A DNA stretch of 46,237 nucleotides. Source: Liolophura sinensis (lineage: Eukaryota > Mollusca > Polyplacophora > Chitonida > Chitonidae). The notes beneath the pieces were generated by a model. It was not told where the DNA came from. It was given only the letters and a program-made list of their open reading frames with translations, and ran no database searches. The translations under genes and the position numbers were made by a program. The DNA is taken from assembly GCF_032854445.1 (NCBI RefSeq), contig NW_027018286.1, forward strand, positions 1 through 46,237, in the 5' to 3' direction. Every line of letters begins with the position of its first letter. Positions within the stretch are counted from its first letter, which is position 1. This document shows, piece after piece, positions 28,176-40,569 of the stretch.

Positions 28176-29260
28176 TTAAAGGGAATAGCTGGAAATGCTG
28201 TCACCATGGGCGACGTACAGCGATCTGCTATGGACGAGAAGACAAGATATTCCATCCATAGATCCACTAAACTCTTGGAACATGCGCTCAAACCTAAAGT
28301 CCTCATTAAATACAAGAACATCACTAGACCCTGGGCTAGATACATAAATCCTATTGTCCTCGTCAATGGCTATTCTGTTACACTTGTTTAGTTTTTCTTC
28401 AAATTGTTTGGGAACAGATACTTTCATAGTTGACAAAAATTCTCCATCTTCCTCAAATACGAAGAGATCGTTTTTAGCCGAATCCGCGACAATAAACTGA
28501 CCGCGGGAATTCTGAACGATACACTCAGGTTTCTTCAACACACCATTCCAAATATGTTCTCCAGTTTTCTTTTGGAGATTTCTCTTGCTGATGACATTTG
28601 GGTTTGAAAGCGCCACATACACCAATTCATCTCCACGCCCCTCCTGAGCCCAGAGAATGGTAGATTTTACTGGCAAAAAAACCTTATCAGTTCTTTTACC
28701 TCGTGGGCTCCATTGATATATAACATTTTCTTCGTCTAAGGTGGATTTATCGCTTGCACATATCAACAAACCGTCTTTATATTTTCCCAGTGACAAGAAT
28801 CTCGCGTATCGAACAAAGATGCGTTTAAATTGTTTCTGCCCAGCCTTCTCCGTTGGATTCAGTTGATAGAAAGTAGATGTCGTGGTCACATAAACATCAT
28901 CACCCAAAGAAGCCATGCCAGTGACTGTTTCTTTACATGGAGTACTGAATACTTTTATATCCACTTGAGACAATTCCTTGATCGATTTTGTTTGGGGGAG
29001 AACAGCCGTGCTTTTTAAAACTGCTGTGTTTGTTTTTCTCTCCAGAAGGGTAGACATCGGGTCTTGTGTATCACTGGAAGCGATATAACAGACGGCCGTG
29101 GATCGGTTAGATGACATTTCATGGGTTTCCTGAATGCCGGATCTGCCTAAGCATCTCTTCTTACAACATGTCTCTCCTGGTAAGCACGACCACGCGGCGA
29201 TGAGTGATAGAATCAGGATTCCCGGTATTCCAGTTATCATTGACACTGTCCAGTAATTAC
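28176..29260 (-). CDS. Gene C exon 5: transmembrane segment 3 plus NHL-like propeller
   Basis: Begins after AATTACAG. The helix is followed by [12 protein letters not shown], paralleling WPCLPKNCWWK of gene B, then a linker and the propeller, ending SISSYSL and TAA at 28178-28176. The second half of the propeller is far closer to gene B than the first half. Confidence 0.82.
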
Positions 29261-30633
29261 CTGTAATTATACAGCATATATAACATATCAACAGGTGTAC
29301 AGCTGAACAGTTTATATGTATGTATGTTTATGCAAAGGCATTTGATGACGTCAAGTTAAACTGGTTCAAATATAACTAAAGACGTACACCACACAGAAAA
29401 AGACCAGAGCGGAGACGACGGTGTGATAGCTGGCAAATGTTCACACATATTCCGTGAAACACGGCCTCTTGTCAATTTACAAGGTTTTTATTTAAACGGT
29501 AAGTGTAAATGCATAAGGAATTGCATTCTATACGCCCCCTAGCACAATGGTTCAAGCAGAATTACGTACAACATAAAATACGGTAATGCTAATTGTAATT
29601 TACTAGGCGTCAGAGGTCTAGAATTAAATAAACTGCTCTGTTGTTATCGCCCAATAGGCCTACCAAAGCGATTTTCTTTTCAACCCTGATCTCAAAGATG
29701 TAAAGTTTGAAAATTTAAGTGTTTTTATATTACAGCTAATATTTATTTATTGTTCTGATTGGTGTTTAACGCCGCACTCAAGAACATTTCACTTATTCGA
29801 CGGCGGCTAGCACCATGGTGGGAGGAGACCGGGCAGAGCCCGGGTGAAACCCACGACCATCCGCAGGTTACTGCAGACCTTCCCACGCAGGTAATATGAC
29901 ACGGCTGTACTTGTACGTAACGATTACACAACTTTTACTCTGGAAAATGGTAATGAGAACAGTTTATTGTGCATATTCACAATATTAATCTACAGGCTTT
30001 AATAAATCTTTGCTTTTCTTCCAATTTCAGCTATTAATACCAAACACAAAACATCCTGAGGAGGTTTTAAAAAAATCAAAAATGGATCTTAAATGTACAG
30101 CCATTTGATACATGTACTTACTGTTAAGTGTAGTGCTCTTGAACTTGCTTATGGACTTAACAGCACAGATCACTCCTGCGAAGATTAACCCCATGGCGAA
30201 GACGGTCACCAATGAGATCAGGACTAAGCGGAAACAAACAGACATGGTAAACAGAGCATTTGTCCTGTGCCAGTTTTCCCATTACTAATAACAGTACAAA
30301 TAGATTTATAGGCTTGGAATAGTCTTGGGCAAGGTGTAAAATCGATCAGTAAAATAAATCTTTCAGTGATTAAACAAATATTGAAATATACAGTGCTGTC
30401 GGATCCTCACTATCAAGCCGACGCCCATTATGGTTGGATGGTCCGCATATCATACGCCTACTATACGCCGACCCTAGCCAGACTCTGATCAAACATCCTC
30501 TCGCGGAAATCGGTACGCAAAATATCCGGTTTGGATTTTTACTTTCTTTTCTGTATTTTCATAATTTATACATTAATACGGAGTGGAATATTCTAAAAAT
30601 GTCTCATAAATTTTGTAGCTTGCAGGATTTAGG

Positions 30634-30668
<35 letters not shown>

Positions 30669-30994
30669 CCTAGGGCCTACATGCCATCTGTTCACATGTA
30701 CATGTGATTGTGCTCCTCGTGCGCAAACTTATAATAAACACGTTTTTACGCTTATATAACGTAATAAACGATAGGATAGACAATTGTGTATATAGACAAT
30801 ATAGGGACTCGAGATTAGAAGGAAAACATTAACATGCACACCTTTATACGTGTCAGTGGTTTGAATTTCATAAATTGTAGGCCTTGTGTGATGTACCGAT
30901 ATCACTCTTTACATATACATTTTAAATATAGTTTAAATTCTTAAACACCGCGACGCTTGTATAGAGCTGTCATGACTTCAGGGAAAGCAATGTG

Positions 30995-31090
<96 letters not shown>

Positions 31091-32552
31091 CTCTGCTAGA
31101 AATGTCTCTAAGTAGGTTTGTTATTTAATAATTAGTGAAGCAGCGTTAAAAATGTAATATACTCTGGACGCCCGGTACAAACTTGAACCCCCAAAAGAGA
31201 ACATTGTATACCGTTGGCGGACCAAAACATTAGGAAACCAAACAGCAATCTATTAAAACTTGAATTTTCTGCGAACTTCATGTGCATGTAAATATGCTGT
31301 GAGCCATCACGAAGTTTACAAGACGTATGGCAGTTTACATTCAAAACAGTTGGTGATCTTGAGCTGACGGCTCGCGCAGGATGGCCTGAAGATCGCATAA
31401 TGCTGCGCGTATGAAGATACATACGTATCGTACACTGACCATGGTCCGACCGTCATTGTATCCTCCGGCCACAGTGGGTGCAGGATTGATGGTTAGGACC
31501 GCCTGCACTGTGAAGGACTGAACCAAAAGTTTGACGAAATGCAAACGAACTAATCGACAACAAATGAATCGGCAAATTAAACAGTACAGATTTTCAATCA
31601 AACAGTTTGTCAGATGGCGTAAGTGTTCCAACTTTGATCGTAATAAACGTGAACTGATTGGTAACCATACTGTGTTTTAGCCGTTGTTTCGTCGGCATAT
31701 TTCCAGGATGGTAAAACGCATTCCTAGCCAGTGTTCTGAGTCCTGTATTGAGCAGAAGTGCACACATCACCGAGATAAGCCAGTACATTGAAATTAGGAC
31801 TGTTCTATCTGAGGAAAAACATATGAGTAAGGTCGTTTAATAGCGTAGTGTTTGTGGCGTAAATATATCATTCTACAACAACATACTAATACACATGCAG
31901 TCTCAGTAATTATATTATACACATATTCGAATTCAGGTCGACATTACTGGCATTTTTTTTCCTTTTCTCCAGTTTCGCAAACACCTGCAAACCTGACCAT
32001 GTTCGTATGGGGAAAAAACACATACATTGAAATATTACTGAAAAAATTACGTTGAGTACCCTGAAAATACTGTGGGTCTCGAACTTACTCATAGCATTGT
32101 CATCGTTGGTAGCAACTGTGTCTTTTATGACCTTCAGCATCACGGTAGATTTCACCCGGCTTGGGATCTCGTTGTCCACTTCAACCTCACACGAATAGTT
32201 GCCGGCATCCCTTGACCTCGGCCCGAGCAGAACCAGGGCCCCTCGGTCTCCTCTTACAACCCGGCCTTCGAACTCCCCGTAAGACGACAGACGGTTGTGA
32301 ATATCATACCGCATGATAAGTCTCCTCTCATCGAGTGTCTCGTGATACCACGTGATCTCTGGTGTCTCGTACGTTTTCGTGTAGAAGTCACATGGCAGGA
32401 TGACGAGCCTGTCAGAATCCCTAGCGGTGATTGGTTCGAGAACGTGCTGAACAGACACTTCTTCTGAAACTGAGATACATTGAATGCCAAAGAGTGGAAA
32501 ATGACACAAAAAACACCAGCCCAAGGCCAAAACTATTCCTTGGGTACGCCAT
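28176..32552 (-). CDS. Gene C: Ig V-set / three-TM / NHL-like propeller receptor, frame break near start
   Basis: Minus-strand paralogue of gene B. Exons 2-5: 32469-32089 (381 nt), 31808-31671 (138), 30223-30122 (102) and 29260-28176 (1085), all joined in phase 1. The Ig domain has [25 protein letters not shown] and [12 protein letters not shown]. Helices: [34 protein letters not shown] and [17 protein letters not shown]. The propeller shares [17 protein letters not shown] and SSDVLVF with gene B. The start ATG at 32552 sits in AAACATGGCGT and opens a good signal peptide, but there is no intron between it and the Ig domain, and the two are one base out of frame. The copy may be a pseudogene at its 5' end, may use another first exon, or may carry a base-count error in the run of six at 32508-32513. 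It is tail to tail with gene B. Confidence 0.75.
29370..29640 (+). repeat. Dispersed repeat R1, copy 4
   Basis: GGAGACGACGGTGTGATAGC, GTGAAACACGGCCTCTTGTC, GTGTAAATGCATAAGGAATT, CGCCCCCTAGCACAA and AGGTCTAGAATTAAATAAAC. In intron 4 of gene C. Confidence 0.5.
29745..29897 (-). mobile_element. SINE family 1 fragment
   Basis: Tail TTTATT and GATTGGTGTTTAACGCCGCA to CCGCAGGTTACTGCAGACC, in intron 4 of gene C. Confidence 0.75.
30122..30223 (-). CDS. Gene C exon 4: transmembrane segment 2
   Basis: 34 codons, acceptor CCGCTTAG, donor AACA/GTAAGT. Same length and phase as exon 4 of gene B, with AMGLIFAG in the helix. Confidence 0.75.
30998..31089. repeat. AT microsatellite
   Basis: About 90 bases of (AT)n in intron 3 of gene C. 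A shorter one lies at 30640-30665 in the same intron. Confidence 0.95.
31671..31808 (-). CDS. Gene C exon 3: transmembrane segment 1
   Basis: 46 codons between TTTCCTCAG and CACA/GTATGG, phase 1. One hydrophobic helix followed by a basic loop. It is shorter than exon 3 of A and B (53 codons). Confidence 0.68.
32089..32469 (-). CDS. Gene C exon 2: Ig V-set-like domain
   Basis: 127 codons, acceptor ATCTCAG before TTTCAG, donor ATGA/GTAAGT. Complete V-set hallmarks including D-x-G-x-Y-x-C, unlike the Trp-substituted motif in gene A. The stretch after the domain ([12 protein letters not shown]) is a short stalk. Confidence 0.8.
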
Positions 32553-33429
32553 GTTTGTTAATTTATTTGATTCTTGTTTAAAGCAATTAACAAAGGTTTC
32601 CGCTTAATCAATGACAATCATAATTGTGAACTAATCGTGGAGCCTGAAAAGCATCAAAAAGCAAACAGAAAACATCAGTAACATCGATGTCTGAACTGAA
32701 AATATCCCACAGTGAAATAACGCTCATGTTTACATTCTCAGACAAACAGAGCCTTTCACTTGAAGACTTTAACCGAACAAGCGAGAGCAGGATTTCACTA
32801 GGTAGGGAAACATCTCTGACAACTAGAACGACGTTTTATTGAGATGGTTGAGTGAATAGCCATGATGTCATGAGAAATCGTATGGAATATTAAAACTTGA
32901 AATAAGATTCTTCAAACGTAGTTCTCAAAAGTTCTCTAGTCAGGATAAGGTGTGTGAGGACTAGAACGACGTATCGAATCTATCTCACAAAATACACGTC
33001 AGTTGCACTGCCTGCCCATGGGAAGGCAAGTCTTGCTTTGCCCCATGTCTGTTTAACGGTATATATTTAAAAGGTTGCTGTGTGTAAAGTTGTTTTACTT
33101 CAGTTTAGACGCAGAGCTCTATAGAAGAACGTTGTGTTTGTTGGGGAAAGTATTTTTTTTTGTTTTTTACAGTTAAGTGCGATTTTAAATGCTCATGTGT
33201 CGCAGATCGTTGTTGTTGTTTGTTTTTTTTTGTATATGAAGTTTTTTGTTCTGCACACTATACACTGTCAACCGTAAGATATTGAGGGGACCAGGGTGCC
33301 ATGTGTAGATCGACTGCAAAACACCAACTGCTCATATGTAAACTGTGGAGACAATACATTCTTATTCACAGATTAACCTGTTCCCCTTTGTAACAACGCA
33401 ACTGAAATCTAGCTCATGCTGGCTTCCTG

Positions 33430-33560
33430 TACGGTGGTAAGTGGGAGGGTCTGTGAATGGTCGGAGTTCGTGCGTATCCCACCATAATGCTAGCCGCCGA
33501 CGTATAAATGAAATATTAGTGAGTACGGAGTAAAACCCAGATCAAATGAATAAATAAATA
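33430..33560 (+). mobile_element. SINE family 1 fragment
   Basis: CCACCATAATGCTAGCCGCC, TGAAATATTAGTGAGTACGG and an AATAAATAAATAA tail. Confidence 0.65.
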
Positions 33561-33715
33561 AGTAAACACATTGCACTGTTCGACACTCTGTCACCACAAA
33601 TCACTTATTTCTGTGAATGGTCTTTAACGCAGTAAGAATGGATATTCTACTTGTGTGCGAAGACAAAATTTGCAACCTGGCAAGCAAACAACAAGCGGGA
33701 GTAAGATTTGAAGTC

Positions 33716-34068
33716 TTACAAAACGACTTGTTACCACAGGAATGACTTAACCAGAGAATACAACACAACTTCTTACCACAAGGATGACTTAACCAGAGAA
33801 TACAACACAACTTCTTACCACAAGGATGACTTAACCAGAGAATACAACACGACCTCTTACAACAGAGATGACTTAACCAGAGTATACAAGACGACTTGTT
33901 ACCACAGGAATGACTTAACCAGAGAATACAACACGACTTGTTACCACAGGGATGACTTAACCAGAGTATACAACACAACTTGTTACCACAGGGACAACTT
34001 AACCAGAGAATACAACACGACACGTTACCACAGGGAAAACTTAACTAGACAATACAAGCTGATAACTT
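33716..34068 (+). repeat. 42-nt minisatellite open on both strands
   Basis: Eight units of GATGACTTAACCAGAGAATA plus CAACACAACTTCTTACCACAAG. The period is a multiple of 3, so it reads as NTTSYHKDDLTRE repeats on plus and CILWLSHPCGNK repeats on minus. There is no start context or splice evidence. Confidence 0.85.
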
Positions 34069-34699
34069 ACTGTCAGTGACATCAGCAAGGATTAATAGCA
34101 AGCAGAGCTTACGTATGCGTACCAAACTTGCAGACGCCATCTTAGATATATATTCGCCAGGGAAAAGGGTGACAGAGGATAGCAAAAACTATACGTGCCT
34201 ACACGGACGCGTGCCTGTACATGTATGACTAAATTACTAGGTCATTGTATTATTTGACAAACACATGTGCTTATATGGAAGTTTATCAATCTGCAGTACC
34301 TGGAAATCACGTGAGCTATCTTGTGACCTCACCATTTAACATGTTAAATATGATATGTTAACAACGTCGAAACATATAATTTAAATGAGTCATCATTTTT
34401 TTTATAAAACAGCCTTAGACAGAAACTACTCCACTCTGAGCATAAGTCCGTCATGTCAATGTAATTTTCCACATACAATGGCGACCTGACAGATATGATC
34501 CATTGGGAACACAGGAAGGAGACAAAATAAACAAAGACTTCTTACTACAAGGAGAGAGCGTATGCAAGAGACACAGTGCACAGTGCCGGACGTCCGGACG
34601 TGTTGTTGTTAATCCTCGTTATATAGGACACATACGACTTCACTTGTACGAGGGCGGTCAACGTTATGCTGGGAGGAAACCGGGGCAGGGAGGGTGCCA

Positions 34700-34912
34700 A
34701 GGCGCAATGAACCAGAGGCTGCTCACCAATGCGTTCGATGTGAGTTAAAGTCCAGCTCGTGCTGGTTGCATGCTTTATGTGGAAAGGTCTTACAGCAACC
34801 TGCGGATGGTCGCAGGTTTCTCCCAGGCTCTGCTCTGCTTCCTCTCATCATAATGCTGGCTGCCGTGTATGAGTGAAATATTCGTGAATACGGCATAAAA
34901 CACCAAACAAAA
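34700..34912 (+). mobile_element. SINE family 1, 3' two thirds
   Basis: B-box side (CACCAATGCGTTCGATGTGA) through AACCTGCGGATGGTCGCAGG to CGGCATAAAACACCAA. An opposite-strand fragment of the same family abuts it at 34638-34690, forming an inverted pair. Confidence 0.75.
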
Positions 34913-35479
34913 AAATGTATGGGATTATACAGGAATCACAAGGATGTACAATTGTATTGATTGTCTTGGGCCAGGTATCATGTTAAAAAATCGCTATGTA
35001 TGTGAGAAAACCTCGCATACTTTGGTGCTTATTTTTGTGTTCTAAAATTATACAGTTTTTAAAACATGTACATGATAAATATCTTGGGTACAATCCTTAA
35101 AAGTTAATCTATTTTGCTACAGTGTTAACTGGTGTTTCTAGTTGTTTTAGAAAACATTCATGGACATATAACGCCCTTTTATGTTTCACAACTGTTATAC
35201 GTTCGTTGGATTAAAGGGATTTAGTTATTTACACAACTTTAAACTTTTCTATATATTATTTGTCTTCTTAACTTAGTTGTGCGTTAAATATATCTTTCTC
35301 AGCTTGTACCAGTGCGAGTAAAGTTAGTTACATAGAATATCAATGCCAACTTATTACTATACATTTTTTGTTCTTCACATGCGTGTAACTGTTGAACTCA
35401 GCTTTGAGCAAATGACAAAGTGTAAAAAAATACAACTCCCAGGAAAAGATTGGGGAGTTTTTTTTCCCTACACTATAAA

Positions 35480-35828
35480 TTATTCTGTATGTATGTATGC
35501 TTGGGGTTTAACGTCGTTCTTAGCAATTTTCCAGTCATATGATGACGAGGAGTCATGATGTGTGTGTACACATATCGTGTCTTCTTGAGACGGGGCGAGC
35601 TCACGCCGCCACTAAAGCATCATGCCGACGACACCAGGCATGACACCACGCCTAGTCACGTTATACTGGCACTGGGTCAAATAGTCCTGTTTCCTTGCTC
35701 TAACCTTTGAGTGCTGTGCGCCAAGCGAGGCAGCAGCAAGTACCATTTTTTTGTCTTTGGTATGACCCGACTGGGGTTTGATCCAGGGTCTCCTGACTTA
35801 ACCATTCGGCCATCGAACCTGTCCCACT
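35480..35828 (-). mobile_element. SINE family 2, different head
   Basis: Read on minus it has a tRNA-like head (TGGCCGAATGGTTAAGTCAG, GGATCAAACCCC). It ends in the family tail TTGCTAAGAACGACGTTAAA. Confidence 0.65.
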
Positions 35829-36250
35829 CCAAATGAAAAACAGTACTTTGATATTGTGTATTAACAGAACTCTATTACCTAGAAGTATGCAGCTTCCCTG
35901 TAGCTAGTCTCCACGGCACTTTACACCTTTCTCCGATCTCTGATACATTCTGTGTAGTATTTGCGCAACCATGTATCGTTTTCTCTCTTGCGCAGCAAAC
36001 GTTTGAGAAACGGCTAATGCATGGTGGTTTTCCGCTACGACGCGCGCATTTTACACGCCGGCAAACTTCTGACAAAAGTGTCCGGGCATCGTACATGTCG
36101 AATACAAACACTCTGGCAATATTATGTCAAACCAAGACCGGTCATTTACGTACTCATTCTTTCATTCTTGAAATCTCAAATGATGTACGAATATTGGGAG
36201 AGGTAAATCGCCAGTAAGACATTGAAGTAAAGAAAATAAATATTTGTTAG

Positions 36251-38394
36251 TTTCAGAAGGAGTGCACGTACACGGTGTCTCTCAGCCAATCAGAGACAAG
36301 GATTCTGATAGCTCCGTTATATTGCCATGTGGCTTGACAACAGACATGCACCACACAGCGCTCATAACATGGTACCAAGAGAAAGCTGGGTCAAGAATAA
36401 TGATCGAGAGGTTTGACAATCACAACTGTCTTTTATCCTATAGAGAATTTAAGCACTGCCTGACCAGCGGAGACATTGGAGCCCTGGTTCTACAGCAGTC
36501 AAGGACACAGGATACCGAAAATTATACGTGTTGAGGTGGAAGTGGACGAAGGCGAACCGCCATATTTGATGAAAACTACAGTCAGTCCGGAAATAACAGG
36601 GGAACGTCTCATCAACGCTAAATGCTCCCGGAATAAATGTTTGTCGAATGCTTCTTATCCTCTGAATTCTTCAATACTTTGTTCATGATTTTGACACATG
36701 TTATTTCCAGAAAGAAAAGTGAATTTTCGTAACTTTTAAGAGCTGAAATCTCTGCATCCTGAATGTTGGGATAAGAGTCGAACAGAATTGTTCCAAATTT
36801 CATAATATTTCTTGGGGATTAAATGCAACAGGCGTTTCTGTAAACATATGGTAAAAAATCCAATCTGGCCATCACATAAGACTGATAACGTCGTCCGAAA
36901 TTTTCAAAAACCTACACTTACGATCGAAATCAGTAAAGATAATAAATATCACACCAAAAGACAAAAAGCATTTCATAGTAGATAAAAGTAAAACAAAGTT
37001 TCAAAGTATTTATGATATCATTCTGCATGGAATTCCCTTGACACGGTTATGTAGCCACGATATGATATCAGATAAACCATTAGTCTGAAATATTGTAAAA
37101 TTCTAAATAATACATCATATTAGTTTATAGATATGCCCCTCACCAATATATTTTGTTGATTCGAAGGTGCTCAAATCTATGGATGGAATGCAGCCGGGGA
37201 AGAGAAAGAATATTGTCACGACTGAAAGGTTGAATTTGCCGGTAATATAATTACGGACAAAACTGTTAAAACAGAACACGAGTTCACTGACATGATTTTG
37301 TTCTAGATAGAGTTCTGATTTCAGTTTACTGGTTCATCTAGGTGACGTGTAAACTTCTGCTCAATACCGGACCCAGGACTAGGAATGCGTGCTCCCTTCT
37401 AGAGATATTCCAAGGACTCAACGTGTAAAACACGGTACGGTTATCAATGACAAACCTTTCAATTCGATCAATAATACTTATCTAAAGTAGCTAGATGTAA
37501 GTGCTTTTACCAGTTATCACGCTGTCGTTACTGTTCTGGTTTTACTATATATGCTGTATGTCTTTAATTACATTCACTTGCAATCGCCACGGCACAGGAG
37601 GCGCGGGTTCAAACCTTGCCTTGGCCAAGGAATTTGTAGACTCCCACACTCTAACTGTTTGTGGAGACGTGGTGATAATAAGCAGTAGACGACGCTCAGT
37701 TGGTCGTTCGTGCAGTTTAATGTTTCCAAGGTTAAACCAATATATGCCTATGTGTACGGTTGATATTGTAACGTTCTTCAGCAACTTTACAATGGTAGAA
37801 GTTGTCTCCGTTGACGCAGATTCCTTCACCGAGGTATATGATCTCCATAGTGTAAGTGAAAAATTCTTTGGTATGTGGTTATGCAACCATAATAATGTGA
37901 GAATGTGAGAATTTATTAGTTAAATAAGGATTACATTATGCATTTGATATGAAACAATTCATCTATTCTTCACTCTTCATCCGTTGATTTAAGTAGACGT
38001 CTGATTTATGTTTCTTATACTTTTCGATCATTCTACATACTTTGCTAATTCATCTACTTAACCACAAATATAGTTTAGGTAATGCCTTTCTCAAAACTAT
38101 ATAGTTTCAGTTTAATATATGACAAGAGAAACACATCGCAACACTCATGAAGCAGTTTATGGTGTGATTTGTTTTTCTTCTTAGTCCTGTTCACTGCAGC
38201 CATTAGTATTGGCCATGTGATTAGCCTTCGCTGGAGTCATGCGTGCTGCACAGTTTGTTAAGACTTCCGGGTCTAGTGATGTTCTTCTGTTTAATGAACA
38301 CTTTAGGTTTGAGCGGCTGTTCCCAACATTTAGTGACTTTACGGATGGAATATCGTGTCTTCTCGCCCATAGCAGGTCACTGTACATCGCTTAA
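36251..38394 (+). pseudogene. Gene D: decayed Ig / TM / propeller paralogue
   Basis: An Ig exon starts at 36251 after TTGTTAG with the family's TTTCAG opening. It keeps LPCG, ITWYQEKAG and ENYTC, but an extra T at about 36533 shifts the frame right at the second Cys; EVEVDEG resumes in another frame. At 38185, after CTTCTTAG, a relic of exon 4 (TM2) starts. Near 38265 it runs directly into the end of a propeller exon (SSDVLLFNEHFRFER, then DGISCLLAHSRSLY), ending TAA 38392-38394. Intron 4, TM3 and most of the propeller are deleted. A hydrophobic stretch at about 37513-37575 after TTTTACCAG may be the old exon 3, though a tRNA-like SINE head overlaps its end. No first exon was found. It lies head to head with gene C. 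Confidence 0.72.
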
Positions 38395-38399
38395 GGAGG

Positions 38400-39380
38400 C
38401 AACATTTGCTCCTATTGACTTCACGCGGGCATTTCATAAGCAGAAGTAAAGCGTTTCTCAACTAATTTAACAGTTGTTCTTCTCCAAGAAATAATTCTTT
38501 GATATTCAAAACTTCTTCCGAGCTGATTGCTGGATCTGTGGTTGACACAGAAGCTGATTCAACTTAAGCACAATGTAGGTCTCTCTCACAAATATATCCT
38601 ATTATATGTACAAAATATCGGAGTACCATCTGGTCTGCGCAACGGTACAATAACCCAATAATTGAACAGAAAAGATATCTAGGAGATTCTTATGTTCTGT
38701 GAGTAAATTTTAGGTGATTCTGGACACATTAGTTTGTTGTTTTACGTTTTGCACATCTACTGTGTTAATGCAACCTGACTATAGTCCACACAATCATCGG
38801 AACATCAACTTGCAGAGGTATGGCTGTTGTGGTAATCTTAGGCAAATGCAGAGTGACCATACTAAACCCAGCAGTGCGGTACTAGCGTGTAGAGACTTTT
38901 TTAAACGATGTAAATCTAAATTTCGTTCTGCACAATGATCGGATTGCTTTAAAAAAATCTTGGGATGGGAGGGTAGAAATGTTGACTTTTCATCTCAGAC
39001 ATGCTAGTTCTGATGAGTGAGGCGAGGCTTTTGACAGTTTTTAATTCTTAATCGGGTTGGACTGACGTAGAAAATTTACGGAGGAAAAAATGACCATACT
39101 TTTTCAAATTGCAAGGGTAAATGTATCATCACAACTGGTTTATGAAATTTGATCTCTTTGCATTTAGGCAAACACTGAGGGAAAGTATCTAGCATCGGTT
39201 TAGAGTTATATTGTGACAATCCAGATGTCTGACAGGGGAATAGATTTAACGAAGTGGGATTGAAAAGCATGGAAGAGGAAAGTGCATTTTCTACACCTTA
39301 TGGAACTTATCACAGGTTTTAGTCTTGTTGCTGTGAATGAAGTAATTACAGTCTTGAGATCATCATCAATAAGGTGATGT
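38400..39380. other. No gene seen
   Basis: Nothing recognised between pseudogene D and the SINE at 39386. Confidence 0.4.
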
Positions 39381-39385
39381 TGGAC

Positions 39386-39660
39386 TGGTTTATTTATTTT
39401 TTTGATTGGTGTTTTACGCCGTACTCAAGAATATTTAACTTATACAACGGCAGCCAGCATTTTGGTGGGAGGAAACCGAGCAGAGCCCGGGGTAAACCCA
39501 TAACCATCCGCAGGTGCCTGGCAGACCTTCTCACGTACGGTCGGAGAGGAAGCCAGCATGAGCTGGGCTTGGACTCCTGTTGGACTGGTAGTACTAATCA
39601 ACTGAGCCACGGAGGCCCATTGTTGGACTGGTAGCACTAATCAACTGAGCCACGGAGGCT
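39386..39660 (-). mobile_element. SINE family 1, nearly full length
   Basis: Tail (TTATTT) at the left, then TTTTACGCCGTACTCAAGAA and the conserved centre. The head at the right runs into the 44-nt satellite built from it. Confidence 0.8.
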
Positions 39661-40385
39661 CCTAGTTGGACTGGTAGTACTAATCAACTGAGCCACGGAG
39701 GCCCACTGTTAGTACTAATCAACTGAGCCACAGAGGCCCCCTGTTGGACTGGTAGTACTAACAAACTGAGCCGCGGAGGCCCCCTGTTGGACTGTTAGTA
39801 CTAACAAACTGAGCCACGGAGGCCCCTTGTTGGACTGGTAGTACTAGTCAACTGAGCCACGGAGGCCCCTTGTTGGACTGGTAGTACTAATCAACTGAGC
39901 CACGGAGCCCCCTGTTGGACTGTTAGTACTAATCAACTAAGCCACGGAGGCCCCTTGTTAGTACTAATCAACTGAGCCACAGAGGCCCCCTGTTGGACTG
40001 GTAGTACTAATCAACTGAGCCACGGAGGCCCCCTGTTGGACTGGTAGTACTAATCAACTGATCCACGGAGGCCCCTTGTTGGACTGGTAGTACTAATCAA
40101 CTGAGCCACGGAGCCCCCTGTTGGACTGGTAGTACTAATCAACTGAGCCACGGAGGCCCCCTGTTAGTACTAATCAACTGAGCCACAGAGGCCCCCTGTT
40201 GGACTGGTAGTACTAATCAACTGAGCCACGGAGGCCCCCTATTGGACTGGTAGTACTAATCAACTGAGCCACGGAGGCCCCTTGTTGGACTGGTAATACT
40301 AATCAACTGAGCCACGGAGGCCCCCTGTTGGACTGTTAGTACTAATCAACTGAGCCACGGAGGCCCCCTGTGGGACTGGTAGTAC
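39570..40385 (-). repeat. Satellite of about 44 nt derived from a SINE head
   Basis: About 18 units containing AATCAACTGAGCCACGGAGG and CCCCTGTTGGACTGGTAGTACT. The reverse complement carries TGGCTCAGTTGATTAG, the A-box region of the tRNA-derived SINE directly to its left (39386-39660). Some units lack TTGGACTGG, giving shorter variants. Confidence 0.85.
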
Positions 40386-40569
40386 GAATTGGTTTCAAAA
40401 TAAAAACCGGGGACACAATGAATGTATGTTTGAGATGCAAATTTTCAAAACACGGCAGGAAATTTGAAAAATGAGGTGCATCTATGTTACACCGAAAGTA
40501 ACGGTCCGTAAATCAGCCAGTTGTTGGCTGTATCCCCAATCCACCACTTGTATTTGTAGATTCTGCCTG

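Noticed and set aside
37545-37908. Open frames on both strands downstream of the Ig exon of D
   Set aside because: They cover a possible SINE head (GCGGGTTCAAACCTTG); apart from the short hydrophobic start they show no family resemblance.
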